Below, piece by piece: positions 1 through 7,947 of a DNA stretch of 64,000 nucleotides; positions within the stretch are counted from its first letter, which is position 1, and each line of letters begins with the position of its first letter. Made by a program: the position numbers and the translations under genes. The notes beneath the pieces are model-generated. The model had not been told where the DNA came from, made no database searches, and worked only from the letters and a program-made list of their open reading frames with translations. Location of the stretch: the NCBI GenBank assembly GCA_000432575.1, contig HF996829.1, positions 62,001-126,000 of the forward strand, given 5' to 3'. This stretch comes from Clostridium sp. CAG:762 (GTDB taxonomy: Bacteria; Bacillota_I; Bacilli_A; RF39; UBA660).

Positions 1-200
1 TGTACCACTCCATCATTTACTAACCTAAGTAACATAAAATAAAGGATTACATTAACAATAATAAAAAGTATATTAATAATTATTTTTAAAACAAGTCCCT
101 TACAATATAAAAACTTATAATTAACACTTACTAAAATAAAGAAAACAATACCATATCCAAATGACATCAATATAGATTCTATTTGTAACAAAAGTTCCAT
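1..200 (-). CDS. yabQ: YabQ-like spore cortex membrane protein (3' end outside window)
   Basis: Only the first 66 codons are inside the window. The reading starts at an ATG (198-200) that overlaps the stop codon of the upstream yabP gene in a TAATG junction, so the two are translationally coupled. The visible part holds hydrophobic segments (roughly residues 10-28 and 36-58) and an ending of the type LLRLVNDG. That matches the YabQ family, whose second helix is followed by a conserved V-N-x-G stretch. In Bacillus, YabQ is an integral membrane protein needed for spore cortex formation. The identification rests on the yabP neighbour and this N-terminal pattern. The C-terminal part cannot be judged. 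Confidence 0.72.
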   Translation of the reverse strand, partial: MELLLQIESILMSFGYGIVFFILVSVNYKFLYCKGLVLKIIINILFIIVNVILYFMLLRLVNDGVV

Positions 201-496
201 TATTTAAATAACCTTGTTAAAAAAGAATTCTCCTTTTCCTTTTTTAAAGAACTAGTTTCAAAATAACCCAAACTATCAACGTGCCCTTTGATTGAAACAT
301 TTCCCTGATAAGTATCCAACTTAATAATTTCCAATTCGCTTCCCTTAATAACTAAATAACCAAGTGTCGTTTCCATCAAAAATTCCTCATTATCAAAACT
401 TTCTATCTTCTTAACCCCACTTACTATAATGCTTTTCCTTTCTGCAATAGTAATACCATGACTAAAACTACTACCAATTTCATTTACCTTGTCCAT
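200..496 (-). CDS. yabP: Sporulation protein YabP
   Basis: A 98-residue soluble protein. The start at 496 is chosen because GGGTGAG lies just upstream; an ATG twelve bases earlier overlaps that ribosome-binding site. The body shows the YabP pattern: a short lead (HGITIAERKSIIVSGVKKI), an acidic S-F-D-N-E-E stretch, T-x-L-G-x-L-x-I-K-G at mid-protein and a terminal K-G-H-V-D-S-L-x-Y. This beta-rich domain is also found in YqfC-type sporulation proteins. In Bacillus the yabP-yabQ pair is expressed in the mother cell and YabP/YabQ act in cortex assembly. Here the pair lies directly downstream of ksgA, which is close to its position in Bacillus. Confidence 0.82.
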   Translation of the reverse strand: MDKVNEIGSSFSHGITIAERKSIIVSGVKKIESFDNEEFLMETTLGYLVIKGSELEIIKLDTYQGNVSIKGHVDSLGYFETSSLKKEKENSFLTRLFK

Positions 497-538
497 TATC
501 TCACCCATTTAATCATATGCACATATTAAAAAAAAAGA

Positions 539-1339
539 CTAATTTTTAAGTTTATTAGCCATTTCAACAAAAATATTTATATCCAACTGCTCAGCTCTAA
601 CAGATAAATCATAACCATACTTCTTTAAAACTTCCTCCACCTTCAGCAAATCATACCCTTTCAAATTGTTTCTTAAATTCTTCCTTTTAAAACAAAAACT
701 GTCTCTCACAAGCTTATAAAACAAAGTCAAATCACAAACTTCCTGCTTCTTATCTCTTTTCTTTAAACATATCACAGTACTATCAACCTTAGGTTTTGGA
801 ATAAATGAATTCTTACTAACATCAAATAACTTTTTAACCTCAAAATGATAATTCAAATAAACAGTTAAAGAATTATAATCTTTATTCCCTGGTACAGCAC
901 AAAATCTATCAGCAACCTCCTTTTGTATCATAACGACAATATAAGAAACATCTATTGCATCAGTTATTAACTTATTAATAATAGGTGTTGTAATGTAATA
1001 GGGCAAATTAGCAACCACATATAATTTCCTATAATTATATTCTTTTATATCCTTTACTACATCAGCCTTCAAAAAGTCCTGGAACTTTATATCGACATTA
1101 TCAAAACTACAAAGATTATTTCTTAACACACTCTCTAACCTTGTATCTATCTCATAAGCTAAAACATTCCCTGCAACATACGCTAATTTACTAGTCAAAA
1201 CACCACTTCCAGGACCTATTTCAATAACTAAAGTATCCTTATCTATTGGCAAAGAACTAACTATCTTATTAATAATATTATCATCATTTAAAAAATTTTG
1301 CCCCAAAGACTTTCTAAAATTAAAATTCTTATCTATCAT
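539..1339 (-). CDS. ksgA: 16S rRNA A1518/A1519 N6-dimethyltransferase (RsmA/KsgA)
   Basis: Uses S-adenosylmethionine to dimethylate two adjacent adenines in the 3' hairpin of 16S rRNA late in 30S assembly. The 266-residue product begins with the family hallmark FRKSLGQNFL at about residue 8. The SAM-binding IEIGPGSGVLT follows near residue 39, and the catalytic NLPYYITTPI motif near residue 115. The positively charged C-terminal RNA-binding domain is present. The start is set at 1339 because GTAGGTGAG lies six bases upstream; an earlier in-frame ATG lacks a ribosome-binding site. A terminator-like hairpin lies between this gene and the 3D-domain gene upstream. rnmV, which sits here in Bacillus, is absent. 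Confidence 0.95.
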   Translation of the reverse strand: MIDKNFNFRKSLGQNFLNDDNIINKIVSSLPIDKDTLVIEIGPGSGVLTSKLAYVAGNVLAYEIDTRLESVLRNNLCSFDNVDIKFQDFLKADVVKDIKEYNYRKLYVVANLPYYITTPIINKLITDAIDVSYIVVMIQKEVADRFCAVPGNKDYNSLTVYLNYHFEVKKLFDVSKNSFIPKPKVDSTVICLKKRDKKQEVCDLTLFYKLVRDSFCFKRKNLRNNLKGYDLLKVEEVLKKYGYDLSVRAEQLDINIFVEMANKLKN

Positions 1340-1351
1340 AATCTCACCTAC

Positions 1352-1376
1352 AAAAAGCACTAACTTAAGTTAGCGC
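1352..1376 (-). terminator. Intrinsic terminator or attenuator between the 3D-domain gene and ksgA
   Basis: On the minus strand a near-perfect palindrome built around CTAACTTAAGTTAG, closed by GC pairs, is followed by TTTTTG. It begins directly after the stop codon of the 3D-domain gene and its T-run ends only two bases before the ksgA ribosome-binding site. Any ksgA transcript from upstream must read through it. Confidence 0.6.
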
Positions 1377-2123
1377 CTATTTACCACTTCTAAGTATATC
1401 ACAAGTAACATTATACTTCTTACCTATTGTTGTCTTAGCAATAGCTTCAGACTCGACAACTAAATCTATTTGAATCGATTTACTAAAACTAATCCCGCCT
1501 CCACGATCTAAAACAATAGCCAAAATTGGTTCCATACCATTTATATTAGAAATTCTAACAATTGAATACATCGGTATAGACTTATCCATCGCTACAATCC
1601 TAAGTGTTCCAAACGTTGGATCATCATAATAAATAGTATCTCTTATTGAATAGCCAGATGCTGTCTTACCCGTAGTACAACCTCTACAATCATAACCATA
1701 TCCTGTCATAACTAAATTCGTATAACTATTCAAAACAGGATAATTAGAAGTATCAATAGGATCATACCTTACTACAGGCTTCTCTTCTACCTTAGGTTCT
1801 TCCTCTTTCTTTTCTTCTTCTTTGACTTCTTCTACCTTAGGAGTCTCAACTACCTTAGGTTCCTCATTTTGTTTATTCTCATCCGTTAATATTACTTCTT
1901 CTTGTTTTTCTTCTACTACCTCTTCTTTTTTATCTTCTGTATCAATTAAAATATCATCAACAAAAAACTTAGAAGTAGTATCTATCATTTTTACGGCATC
2001 ACTATTCTCTACCGTAAACACTAGTTTCTCATCTTTATTTCTAGGCATTACGAGTACCACAAAAATTCCCGCAATCACAACTTCAAAAGCCGGCCAAAAA
2101 AACTTGGAAACTATTTTTCTCAT
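1377..2123 (-). CDS. Membrane-anchored 3D-domain protein (YabE-like, cell-wall associated)
   Basis: A 248-residue protein with an N-terminal membrane anchor at about residues 10-27. A long low-complexity, strongly acidic linker rich in E, K, P and V (about residues 50-120) follows, then a C-terminal 3D domain. The 3D (Asp-Asp-Asp) domain is recognisable from MTGYGYDCRGC, T-A-S-G-Y, a mid-domain I-V-A-M-D, and the final L-D-R-G-G-G-I with I-D-L. It is the fold of lytic transglycosylase-like resuscitation and stationary-phase proteins such as YabE, YocH and YuiC. The Pro/Glu-rich linker probably spans the peptidoglycan. The place between tatD and ksgA is that of Bacillus yabE, but the G5 and DUF348 repeats of YabE are missing. 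Confidence 0.8.
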   Translation of the reverse strand: MRKIVSKFFWPAFEVVIAGIFVVLVMPRNKDEKLVFTVENSDAVKMIDTTSKFFVDDILIDTEDKKEEVVEEKQEEVILTDENKQNEEPKVVETPKVEEVKEEEKKEEEPKVEEKPVVRYDPIDTSNYPVLNSYTNLVMTGYGYDCRGCTTGKTASGYSIRDTIYYDDPTFGTLRIVAMDKSIPMYSIVRISNINGMEPILAIVLDRGGGISFSKSIQIDLVVESEAIAKTTIGKKYNVTCDILRSGK

Positions 2124-2219
2124 TTTTTCACCTCTTAATTATTGTACTGAAAATGCCAAACTTTTCCATTCATTTCGTGCATATCTTACTTCAGTAATAG
2201 AATTTTACCACAAAAGAAC

Positions 2220-2978
2220 CTATTTGTCAAATATCATCTTCACATTACCACTAGTCGCACTCATAACGCTATCTAAACTAATACCCTTAATCTCCGCGAT
2301 TTTCCTTGCAATTAAAGGAATATATGCAGGTTCATTAGAATTTCCTCGATATGGTTCAGGAGTTAAATAAGGAGAATCAGTTTCTAATAGAATATATTTT
2401 AAATCTATCTTTTTTATGACTTCAACTATATTCTTAGCATTTTTAAAAGTAATTATACCACCTACTCCTAAATAAAAGCCCATCTTTATAAGTTCCAAAG
2501 CAGTTTCTACACTTCCAGAATAGCAATGCATAACCCCCCTCAATTTACCATTATATCTTCTTAAAATATTCATCATGTCCCCTGTCGCATCCCTAGAATG
2601 TATAATCACAGGCATATCATATTTAATAGCAAGCTCTATTTGATGGATAAATACATCTTTTTGTAATTCCTTATCCGCTCCCTCATAGTGGTAATCCAAG
2701 CCAATTTCTCCAATACCAATTATTTTCTCATTTCTAATATTTTCTTCCAAAAAACTCATATAATTATTATCCAAATTATCCAAATTCAAAGGATGTATTC
2801 CTATCGTACCATATAAAGAATCATATTTACCAACTTTTTCCAGTACCTCCACATTACTCTTAATATCACATCCTGAAATAATAATCTTTAAAACATTATT
2901 ATCTAAAGCCCTAGCAATTACTTCCTCTATATTACTATAATATTCATCAAATAAATGAGCGTGTGTATCAATAAACAT
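2220..2978 (-). CDS. tatD: TatD family metal-dependent hydrolase / DNase
   Basis: A 252-residue TIM-barrel hydrolase. The metal-binding DTHAHL is at residues 4-9, followed by GIGEIGLDYHY, VIIHSRDA, MHCYSG and the late LLETDSPYL, all canonical TatD motifs. Family members act as 3'-5' exonucleases and are implicated in DNA repair and in quality control of damaged nucleic acids. The start at 2978 follows GGGAAGTGAT by four bases; an upstream in-frame extension has no such site and overlaps the promoter. It lies between the 3D-domain gene and a small membrane protein, in the same metG-tatD order seen in Bacillus. Confidence 0.93.
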   Translation of the reverse strand: MFIDTHAHLFDEYYSNIEEVIARALDNNVLKIIISGCDIKSNVEVLEKVGKYDSLYGTIGIHPLNLDNLDNNYMSFLEENIRNEKIIGIGEIGLDYHYEGADKELQKDVFIHQIELAIKYDMPVIIHSRDATGDMMNILRRYNGKLRGVMHCYSGSVETALELIKMGFYLGVGGIITFKNAKNIVEVIKKIDLKYILLETDSPYLTPEPYRGNSNEPAYIPLIARKIAEIKGISLDSVMSATSGNVKMIFDK

Positions 2979-2997
2979 AAAAATCACTTCCCATATA

Positions 2998-3026
2998 AGC
3001 ATAACTTCAAAACATTCTTTAGTCAA
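2998..3026 (-). promoter_or_regulatory. Sigma-A type promoter for tatD
   Basis: Minus strand TTGACT, 17-base spacer, TATGCT, ending about 20 bases upstream of the chosen tatD start. Confidence 0.6.
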
Positions 3027-3052
3027 GAAAAAAACCTATACCTAAGTACAAG

Positions 3053-3214
3053 TTAATTTCTAATATGCAAATAATATAAAAAACAAATAAGCATACCAAA
3101 TAAATAAAATAAATCCAAAATTGAATACTCAGTTACTACTAAAATTAAAGCTAGTAACAAAGTTACTACAAAAAACAAAATACAACCATCAATACCACTA
3201 AATATTTTTGGCAT
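3053..3214 (-). CDS. Small two-helix membrane protein (53 aa), unknown function
   Basis: This gene is too short for a routine ORF list. The minus strand reads ATG at 3214 to TAA at 3053, with GGGAGG thirteen bases upstream of the ATG. The product starts MPKIFSGIDGC and has two hydrophobic stretches, about residues 11-28 and 32-48, ending in HIRN. It fits the gap between metG (whose terminator lies just upstream) and tatD, where nothing else is coded. No family is recognised. Small membrane proteins of this kind are often structural accessories, but no function can be inferred. Confidence 0.5.
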   Translation of the reverse strand: MPKIFSGIDGCILFFVVTLLLALILVVTEYSILDLFYLFGMLICFLYYLHIRN

Positions 3215-3271
3215 AAATTATTTTTTTCCTCCCTATATCATATTTTAACGCATAAAACCACTATAACAAAA

Positions 3272-3305
3272 CAAAAAGACATTGTAAACAAAACAACAAT
3301 ATCTT
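3272..3305 (-). terminator. Intrinsic terminator downstream of metG
   Basis: Minus strand stem AAGATATTGT / ACAATGTCTT (one G-T pair) with a ten-base loop, followed by TTTTTG. The plus side also ends in a T-run, so it could work in both directions. Confidence 0.7.
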
Positions 3306-3332
3306 TTTTTATTTAACAGAAGTCTATGTCAA

Positions 3333-4862
3333 CTATTTAACTTCAATTCTTTGAAATATTGGATCGGCAATACCAACTTTAGCACCACTTACATAACCAC
3401 CAAATTCATTTACTGAAAACATATCTTTAATATCAGTATTCAATTGCTTAAATATTCTTTCGCTTGCACTTGGTATAAAAGGACTAAGAAAAACTGTACC
3501 GATTCTAATAGATTCAACTAAATTATATAAAACTGTAGCAAGTCTATCCTTTTTATTTTCTTCCTTTGCTAAAATCCAAGGCATTGTCTCATCAATATAT
3601 TTATTGCAAGCTCTAAATAAGTCAAAAATATGCTCAAGTGCACTAGATACTTCCAACTTATCCATATCTTTGTCCACCTTATCCCTTAAAGACAAAGCAA
3701 CTTTTATTAAATCATTATCCAATTCTTCACTACACCTTGTATTAGTAACAACACCATCAAAATATTTATTAATCATACCAATTGTTCTATTAACTAAATT
3801 ACCTAAAACATTAGCCAAATCAGCATTTGCTCTAGTAACCATCGCGTCAACTGAAAAATTACCATCATTTCCAAAAGGTACTTCTCTAAGTACAAAATAT
3901 CTAACCGCATCTATTCCATACATTGCAATATATTCCCTAGGATCCTGATAATTTCCCGAACTCTTTGATATCTTACCACCATCAATTACTAACCAACCAT
4001 GTCCAAATACCTTCTTAGGAAGTTCTAATCCTAAAGCCATCAACATAATAGGCCATATAATCGTATGAAACCTAACTATTTCCTTACCCACAATGTGTAA
4101 ATCTGCAGGCCAATACCTTTTAAACTTACTGTCATCTTGACTTAAATATCCTAAAGCTGAAATATAATTAGATAAAGCATCTATCCATACATAAACTATA
4201 TGTTTATCATCAAAAGTAACAGGAATGCCCCATTTAAAAGAAGTTCTTGATACACATAAATCCTCAAGTCCTGGCTTAATAAAATTATTAATCATTTCAT
4301 TTTTTCTCGAAACAGGTTGAATAAACTCTGGATGAGACTCAATATAATCAACTAATCTATCTTGATACTTTGATAACTTAAAAAAGTATGCTTCCTCCTT
4401 AACCTCGTGTACATCTCTTCCACAGTCAGGACACTTGCCGTCCTTAAGCTGTGTCTCCGTCCAAAAAGATTCACAAGGTGTACAATATAAACCCTTATAT
4501 TCCCCCTTATAAATATCTCCTTGTTGATATAACTTTTCAAATATCTTTTGTACACAAGCAACATGCTCACTATCAGTAGTTCTAATGAACTTATCATAAC
4601 TAATATCTAAACTCTTCCATAAATCCTTTGCATTATCCACGATTTTATCAACATATTCCTTAGGACTAACACCTGCCTCAATTGCCTTCTTTTCAATTTT
4701 TTGTCCATGTTCATCAGTACCAGTTAAGAAAAACACATCATATCCATTTAATCTCTTATATCTAGCAATAGCATCAGCTATAATTGTTGTGTAGCAGTGC
4801 CCAATATGAAAATTAGCAGATGGATAATATATTGGTGTCGTTAAATAAAATTTTTCTTTCAT
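3333..4862 (-). CDS. metG: Methionyl-tRNA synthetase
   Basis: Charges tRNA-Met with methionine in the cytoplasm. The 509-residue class I synthetase has HIGH at residues 19-22 inside SANFHIGHCYTT. A zinc knuckle is formed by Cys127, Cys130, Cys144 and Cys147, and KISKS (variant of KMSKS) lies at 297-301. The length ends after the anticodon-binding helical domain, so the C-terminal tRNA-binding EMAP-like domain of longer homologues is absent. The gene starts two bases after the dut stop codon, so dut and metG share one message. It is followed by a terminator at 3272-3305. Confidence 0.97.
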   Translation of the reverse strand: MKEKFYLTTPIYYPSANFHIGHCYTTIIADAIARYKRLNGYDVFFLTGTDEHGQKIEKKAIEAGVSPKEYVDKIVDNAKDLWKSLDISYDKFIRTTDSEHVACVQKIFEKLYQQGDIYKGEYKGLYCTPCESFWTETQLKDGKCPDCGRDVHEVKEEAYFFKLSKYQDRLVDYIESHPEFIQPVSRKNEMINNFIKPGLEDLCVSRTSFKWGIPVTFDDKHIVYVWIDALSNYISALGYLSQDDSKFKRYWPADLHIVGKEIVRFHTIIWPIMLMALGLELPKKVFGHGWLVIDGGKISKSSGNYQDPREYIAMYGIDAVRYFVLREVPFGNDGNFSVDAMVTRANADLANVLGNLVNRTIGMINKYFDGVVTNTRCSEELDNDLIKVALSLRDKVDKDMDKLEVSSALEHIFDLFRACNKYIDETMPWILAKEENKKDRLATVLYNLVESIRIGTVFLSPFIPSASERIFKQLNTDIKDMFSVNEFGGYVSGAKVGIADPIFQRIEVK

Positions 4863-4864
4863 AT

Positions 4865-5350
4865 CTATTCCTCTTTTCTATCGGTACTACCAAAACCACC
4901 TTCACGCGTCTTAGTAACTACCTCCTCATTATCACATATCATAAATTTTTGTATTATTCCCTGTACAAAATGTTCACCTTTTTTTATAACAACATCTAAA
5001 TCACCCTCATTTTGTAAAAACACAAAAATATGACCCTCATTACTTACATTATTATAATAATCTGCATCAATGATACCTACTTGATTACACATCCGTATAT
5101 TATATTTACATCCCATTTTACTGCGGACATACACTCCAAGAAATTCATCATCATTTAATCTTACCTTAACACCAGTAGGTATCTTCAAAATTTCACCCTT
5201 TTTAATAGAAATATCTTCTATTACCTTAAAATCATAACCGGCACTTTTCAAAGTTGCCCTTTTTGGTAATTCATATTCATTATACAAATCAATGTTATCA
5301 CAAATATCTTTTTTAAATTGTGCAAAACTTATTTTTTCAAAACGCCTCAT
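4865..5350 (-). CDS. dut: dUTP diphosphatase (trimeric dUTPase)
   Basis: Hydrolyses dUTP to dUMP and pyrophosphate, keeping uracil out of DNA and supplying dUMP for thymidylate synthesis. The 161-residue protein carries the five dUTPase motifs: SAGYDF, RSKMGCKYNIRM, GIIDADYYNN, QGIIQKF and the C-terminal P-loop-like REGGFGSTD. The spacing is slightly longer than in the E. coli enzyme and resembles the Firmicutes/phage-type variant with an extended N-terminus. It is the first gene of the dut-metG message; a promoter match lies 36 bases upstream. Confidence 0.93.
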   Translation of the reverse strand: MRRFEKISFAQFKKDICDNIDLYNEYELPKRATLKSAGYDFKVIEDISIKKGEILKIPTGVKVRLNDDEFLGVYVRSKMGCKYNIRMCNQVGIIDADYYNNVSNEGHIFVFLQNEGDLDVVIKKGEHFVQGIIQKFMICDNEEVVTKTREGGFGSTDRKEE

Positions 5351-5385
5351 AACATCACTCCCATAACAAGTTTTTTCATAAATTT

Positions 5386-5414
5386 ATTTTACACAATTTT
5401 CCATAAAAAGTAAA
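5386..5414 (-). promoter_or_regulatory. Promoter of the dut-metG operon
   Basis: Minus strand TTTACT, 17-base spacer, TAAAAT preceded by TGTG. It is divergent from spoVT; about 120 bases of AT-rich sequence between the two carry no other clear element. Confidence 0.5.
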
Positions 5415-5535
5415 TGTTTTTTTTGGTTTTATTTGCTACGCTGTTATAGTGCGTAAAAATAATTTCATAAATTTATATATCCTAGTATAAAATTACTAAA
5501 TCTTGGCAAAATATTTAGTATTGGAGGTAATAAAT

Positions 5536-6066
5536 ATGAAATCAACAGGAGTAATTAGAAGAGTAGATGATTTAGGTAGAATTGTTATACCAAAAGAAAT
5601 AAGAAATAATATGCGCATCAAAAGTGGCGAAGGTTTAGAAATATTTACTGATGACGAATGCTTAATTCTAAAAAAATTCTCTCCCATTGAAAACTTAGAA
5701 TCACTAGCCACGAAATACACAGAAGCCATATATCAAGTAGTAAAACACAACATCATAGTAACCGACTTAAACAAAGTCATCGCCATATCTGGTAACCTAA
5801 AGAAAAAATACTTAAATAACAACATCAGTCCCTTTGTAGAACGCAGTATTGAAAGAAGAGACAGTTTTGTTGAAAGACAAAAAAAAGAAGTCGAAATAAT
5901 AGAAAACGTCAAAGAATATGGTTATTACTCATTTAGTTCAATTGTTTTAAATGGAGATATCCTAGGAAGCGTCATTATCTTATCGACCGAAACCCCACTT
6001 ATTCAAGTAGAAGAGAAAATGGCCGAAATCCTATCTAAATTAATCAGTGGAAGTATTTCCATATAA
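5536..6066 (+). CDS. spoVT: Stage V sporulation protein T (AbrB-type regulator with GAF domain)
   Basis: A DNA-binding regulator of 176 residues; Bacillus SpoVT has 178. The N-terminal AbrB swapped-hairpin domain is shown by MKSTGVIRRVDDLGRIVIPK followed by E-I-R-N-N-M-R-I. The C-terminal half (about residues 55-176) has the GAF-like fold seen in SpoVT. In Bacillus it is made in the forespore under sigma-G and tunes sigma-G genes and germination. The start is the ATG following TTGGAGG by eight bases. No sigma-G promoter could be recognised with confidence. Together with yabP and yabQ in the same window it argues for sporulation capacity. Confidence 0.9.
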   Translation: MKSTGVIRRVDDLGRIVIPKEIRNNMRIKSGEGLEIFTDDECLILKKFSPIENLESLATKYTEAIYQVVKHNIIVTDLNKVIAISGNLKKKYLNNNISPFVERSIERRDSFVERQKKEVEIIENVKEYGYYSFSSIVLNGDILGSVIILSTETPLIQVEEKMAEILSKLISGSISI

Positions 6067-6076
6067 TAAAATAATA

Positions 6077-6104
6077 TTGCATTTTACCTAATAAATGTTA
6101 TAAT
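6077..6104 (+). promoter_or_regulatory. Promoter of queH
   Basis: TTGCAT, 16-base spacer, TATAAT. It places the transcript start near 6111, which excludes an ATG at 6105 and supports the queH start at 6120. Confidence 0.6.
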
Positions 6105-6119
6105 ATGTTTGGTGATTTT

Positions 6120-6728
6120 ATGAACACAAATTATCATTTATTATGTAAAGAAGAAATACAAAAATTAAACAAAGTAAAAAAAATATTACTTCATAGTTGC
6201 TGTGCACCTTGTAGTAGTTATGTCATATCATTTCTAAGTAATTACTTTGATATCACCGTTTTATATTATAATCCTAACATCTATCCTGAAGAAGAATATC
6301 TAAAAAGAAAAGAAGAACAAATAAGATTAATAAAAGAATTAAAAACAAAAAATAAACTAGATTATATAGACTGCGATTATGAAAATGACAAATACGAAGA
6401 AGCCATCAAAGGATTAGAAAAATGTATTGAAGGTGGTAATAGATGTCAAATATGTTTTAAATTAAGACTAGAAAAAACTGCCCAAATAGCAAAACTTCAT
6501 AATTACGACTACTTTACTACCACCTTAACAGTTAGTCCTCATAAAAATGCCAAAATAATTAATGAAATCGGTTCATCACTGGAAAATATTTATAATATTA
6601 AATGGCTTTATGCTGATTTCAAAAAAAATGAAGGCTACAAACAGTCTATAACTTTATCCAAGCAATATAACTTATATAGACAAAATTACTGTGGATGCAG
6701 ATATTCAAAAATGCCTAGTTCAAACTAA
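6120..6728 (+). CDS. queH: Epoxyqueuosine reductase QueH
   Basis: Catalyses the last step of queuosine synthesis in tRNA: reduction of epoxyqueuosine to queuosine, replacing the cobalamin enzyme QueG. The 202-residue protein has the QueH (DUF208) features: HSCCAPCSSY with the paired cysteines near residue 25, YYNPNIYPEEEY, GGNRCQICFKLRLEKTA, and the late QNYCGCRYS. These cysteines hold the Fe-S cluster and adjacent metal site. The start at 6120 follows GGTGAT. It stands alone with its own promoter and a terminator overlapping the stop codon. Two VUT-type transporters at 13.8-15.1 kb could supply queuine or precursors, so the organism may salvage rather than make the base. Confidence 0.92.
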   Translation: MNTNYHLLCKEEIQKLNKVKKILLHSCCAPCSSYVISFLSNYFDITVLYYNPNIYPEEEYLKRKEEQIRLIKELKTKNKLDYIDCDYENDKYEEAIKGLEKCIEGGNRCQICFKLRLEKTAQIAKLHNYDYFTTTLTVSPHKNAKIINEIGSSLENIYNIKWLYADFKKNEGYKQSITLSKQYNLYRQNYCGCRYSKMPSSN

Positions 6729-6737
6729 GCATTTTTT
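6707..6737 (+). terminator. Terminator of queH
   Basis: AAAATGCCTAG and CTAAGCATTTT pair with one mismatch across a six-base loop and run into TTTTTT. The stem overlaps the last codons of queH. Confidence 0.65.
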
Positions 6738-6819
6738 AAAAAAACATTTTTTCCCATATTTCATTCATATTCCTTTGATAATTACTTACTATAATACTTA
6801 AGACAAGGAAGGAAATTAT

Positions 6820-7902
6820 ATGAAAAAAATAATTAACAAAGAAAAAATAATTACATTACTAACTGGAGCAATAACAAGTACAATAATATGTCTTATTGGT
6901 TTTGCCTTATTTTATAACTTTTATATGAAAAATCTAGTTACTAACAAAACTAAAATTGAAAAACAAGTATCAATTACTGAAAACGGCATAGCAGAAGCAG
7001 TTGAAAAAGTTTATGATGCTGTAACCGTCGTAGAATCATTAAAAAATGACCAAGTTTACCAAACAGGAACTGGTTTTGTCTTTAAAATCGATGAACAATA
7101 TGGCTACATTCTAACCAACCATCATGTCATTGAAGGAGCGGAAGAAATACAAATAATTCTAACTAATCAAGAAAAAATAAAAGCGAATATTGTAGGAAGT
7201 GATGAATACTCAGACATTGCTGTACTAAAAATAAATAAAGATAAAGTAATCAAAATAGCACCACTTGGTAATTCAGTCAACCTAAAAGTAGGAGATACCT
7301 TATTCGCCGTCGGTGCACCACTTGATGCCGAGATATACTCAAATTCAGTAACACGTGGTATTTTATCAGGAAAAAACAGACTAGTTGAAGTTACTAATAA
7401 CAAAATGAACACATATATCATGGAAGTATTACAAACTGATACAGCCATTAACTCAGGTAATTCAGGAGGTCCACTATGTAACTCAAATGGTGAAGTAATA
7501 GGTATCACCAATATGAAACTTGCCAGTACTGCTGTCGAAGGCATGGGCTTTGCTATTCCCATAGAAACCGCTGAACAATATGCTAACATTATAATTGAAG
7601 GAAAAACTATCGAAAGACCATACCTAGGTATTAGTATCTATGAAGCAAAAACCATGTTTACCTCTACCAGTGAAGGCATTTATATTGAATCAGTAGTAAA
7701 CAATTCACCTGCAGAAAAGGCTGGTTTACAAGCTGGAGATAAAATAACAAAAATAAACAATGTTGATATTAAAAGTGTTTCTTACTTCAAATATACGCTT
7801 TATAAACAAAATGTAGGAAGTACTATTAAACTAACATATATAAGAAATAATCAAGAAAAAACAGTTGATATCAAATTAGAAAGCCAAAATCAAAAAGCAT
7901 AA
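6820..7902 (+). CDS. HtrA/DegP-like membrane-anchored serine protease with PDZ domain
   Basis: An S1C-family protease facing the outside of the membrane, expected to degrade or refold misfolded exported proteins. Of its 360 residues, about 11-32 form a membrane anchor. The chymotrypsin-like domain carries His102 (TNHHVI), Asp132 (SDIAVL) and Ser215 (NSGNSGGPL). A PDZ domain follows at about 265-350 (SPAEKAGLQAGDKITKIN). The triad is complete, so an active protease is expected. AAGGAAGG lies upstream of the ATG. It is a single-gene unit ending in a strong hairpin shared with the convergent holin-like gene. Confidence 0.93.
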   Translation: MKKIINKEKIITLLTGAITSTIICLIGFALFYNFYMKNLVTNKTKIEKQVSITENGIAEAVEKVYDAVTVVESLKNDQVYQTGTGFVFKIDEQYGYILTNHHVIEGAEEIQIILTNQEKIKANIVGSDEYSDIAVLKINKDKVIKIAPLGNSVNLKVGDTLFAVGAPLDAEIYSNSVTRGILSGKNRLVEVTNNKMNTYIMEVLQTDTAINSGNSGGPLCNSNGEVIGITNMKLASTAVEGMGFAIPIETAEQYANIIIEGKTIERPYLGISIYEAKTMFTSTSEGIYIESVVNNSPAEKAGLQAGDKITKINNVDIKSVSYFKYTLYKQNVGSTIKLTYIRNNQEKTVDIKLESQNQKA

Positions 7903-7903
7903 T

Positions 7904-7947
7904 AAAACTCCATGTACATAAGATTAACTTATTACATAGAGTTTTTT
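7904..7947. terminator. Bidirectional terminator between the htrA-like gene and the convergent operon
   Basis: AAAACTCCATGTA pairs with TACATAGAGTTTT (one mismatch). There is an inner second stem, with T-runs on both sides. Confidence 0.75.

Noticed and set aside
1822..2370. Long plus-strand open frame opposite the 3D-domain and tatD genes
   Set aside because: Antisense shadow: it is Ser/Thr-rich from the Glu/Lys/Pro codons on the other strand, with no ribosome-binding site and no family resemblance.
5415..5535. Sigma-G promoter for spoVT
   Set aside because: No arrangement of -35 and -10 elements with correct spacing could be found by eye.
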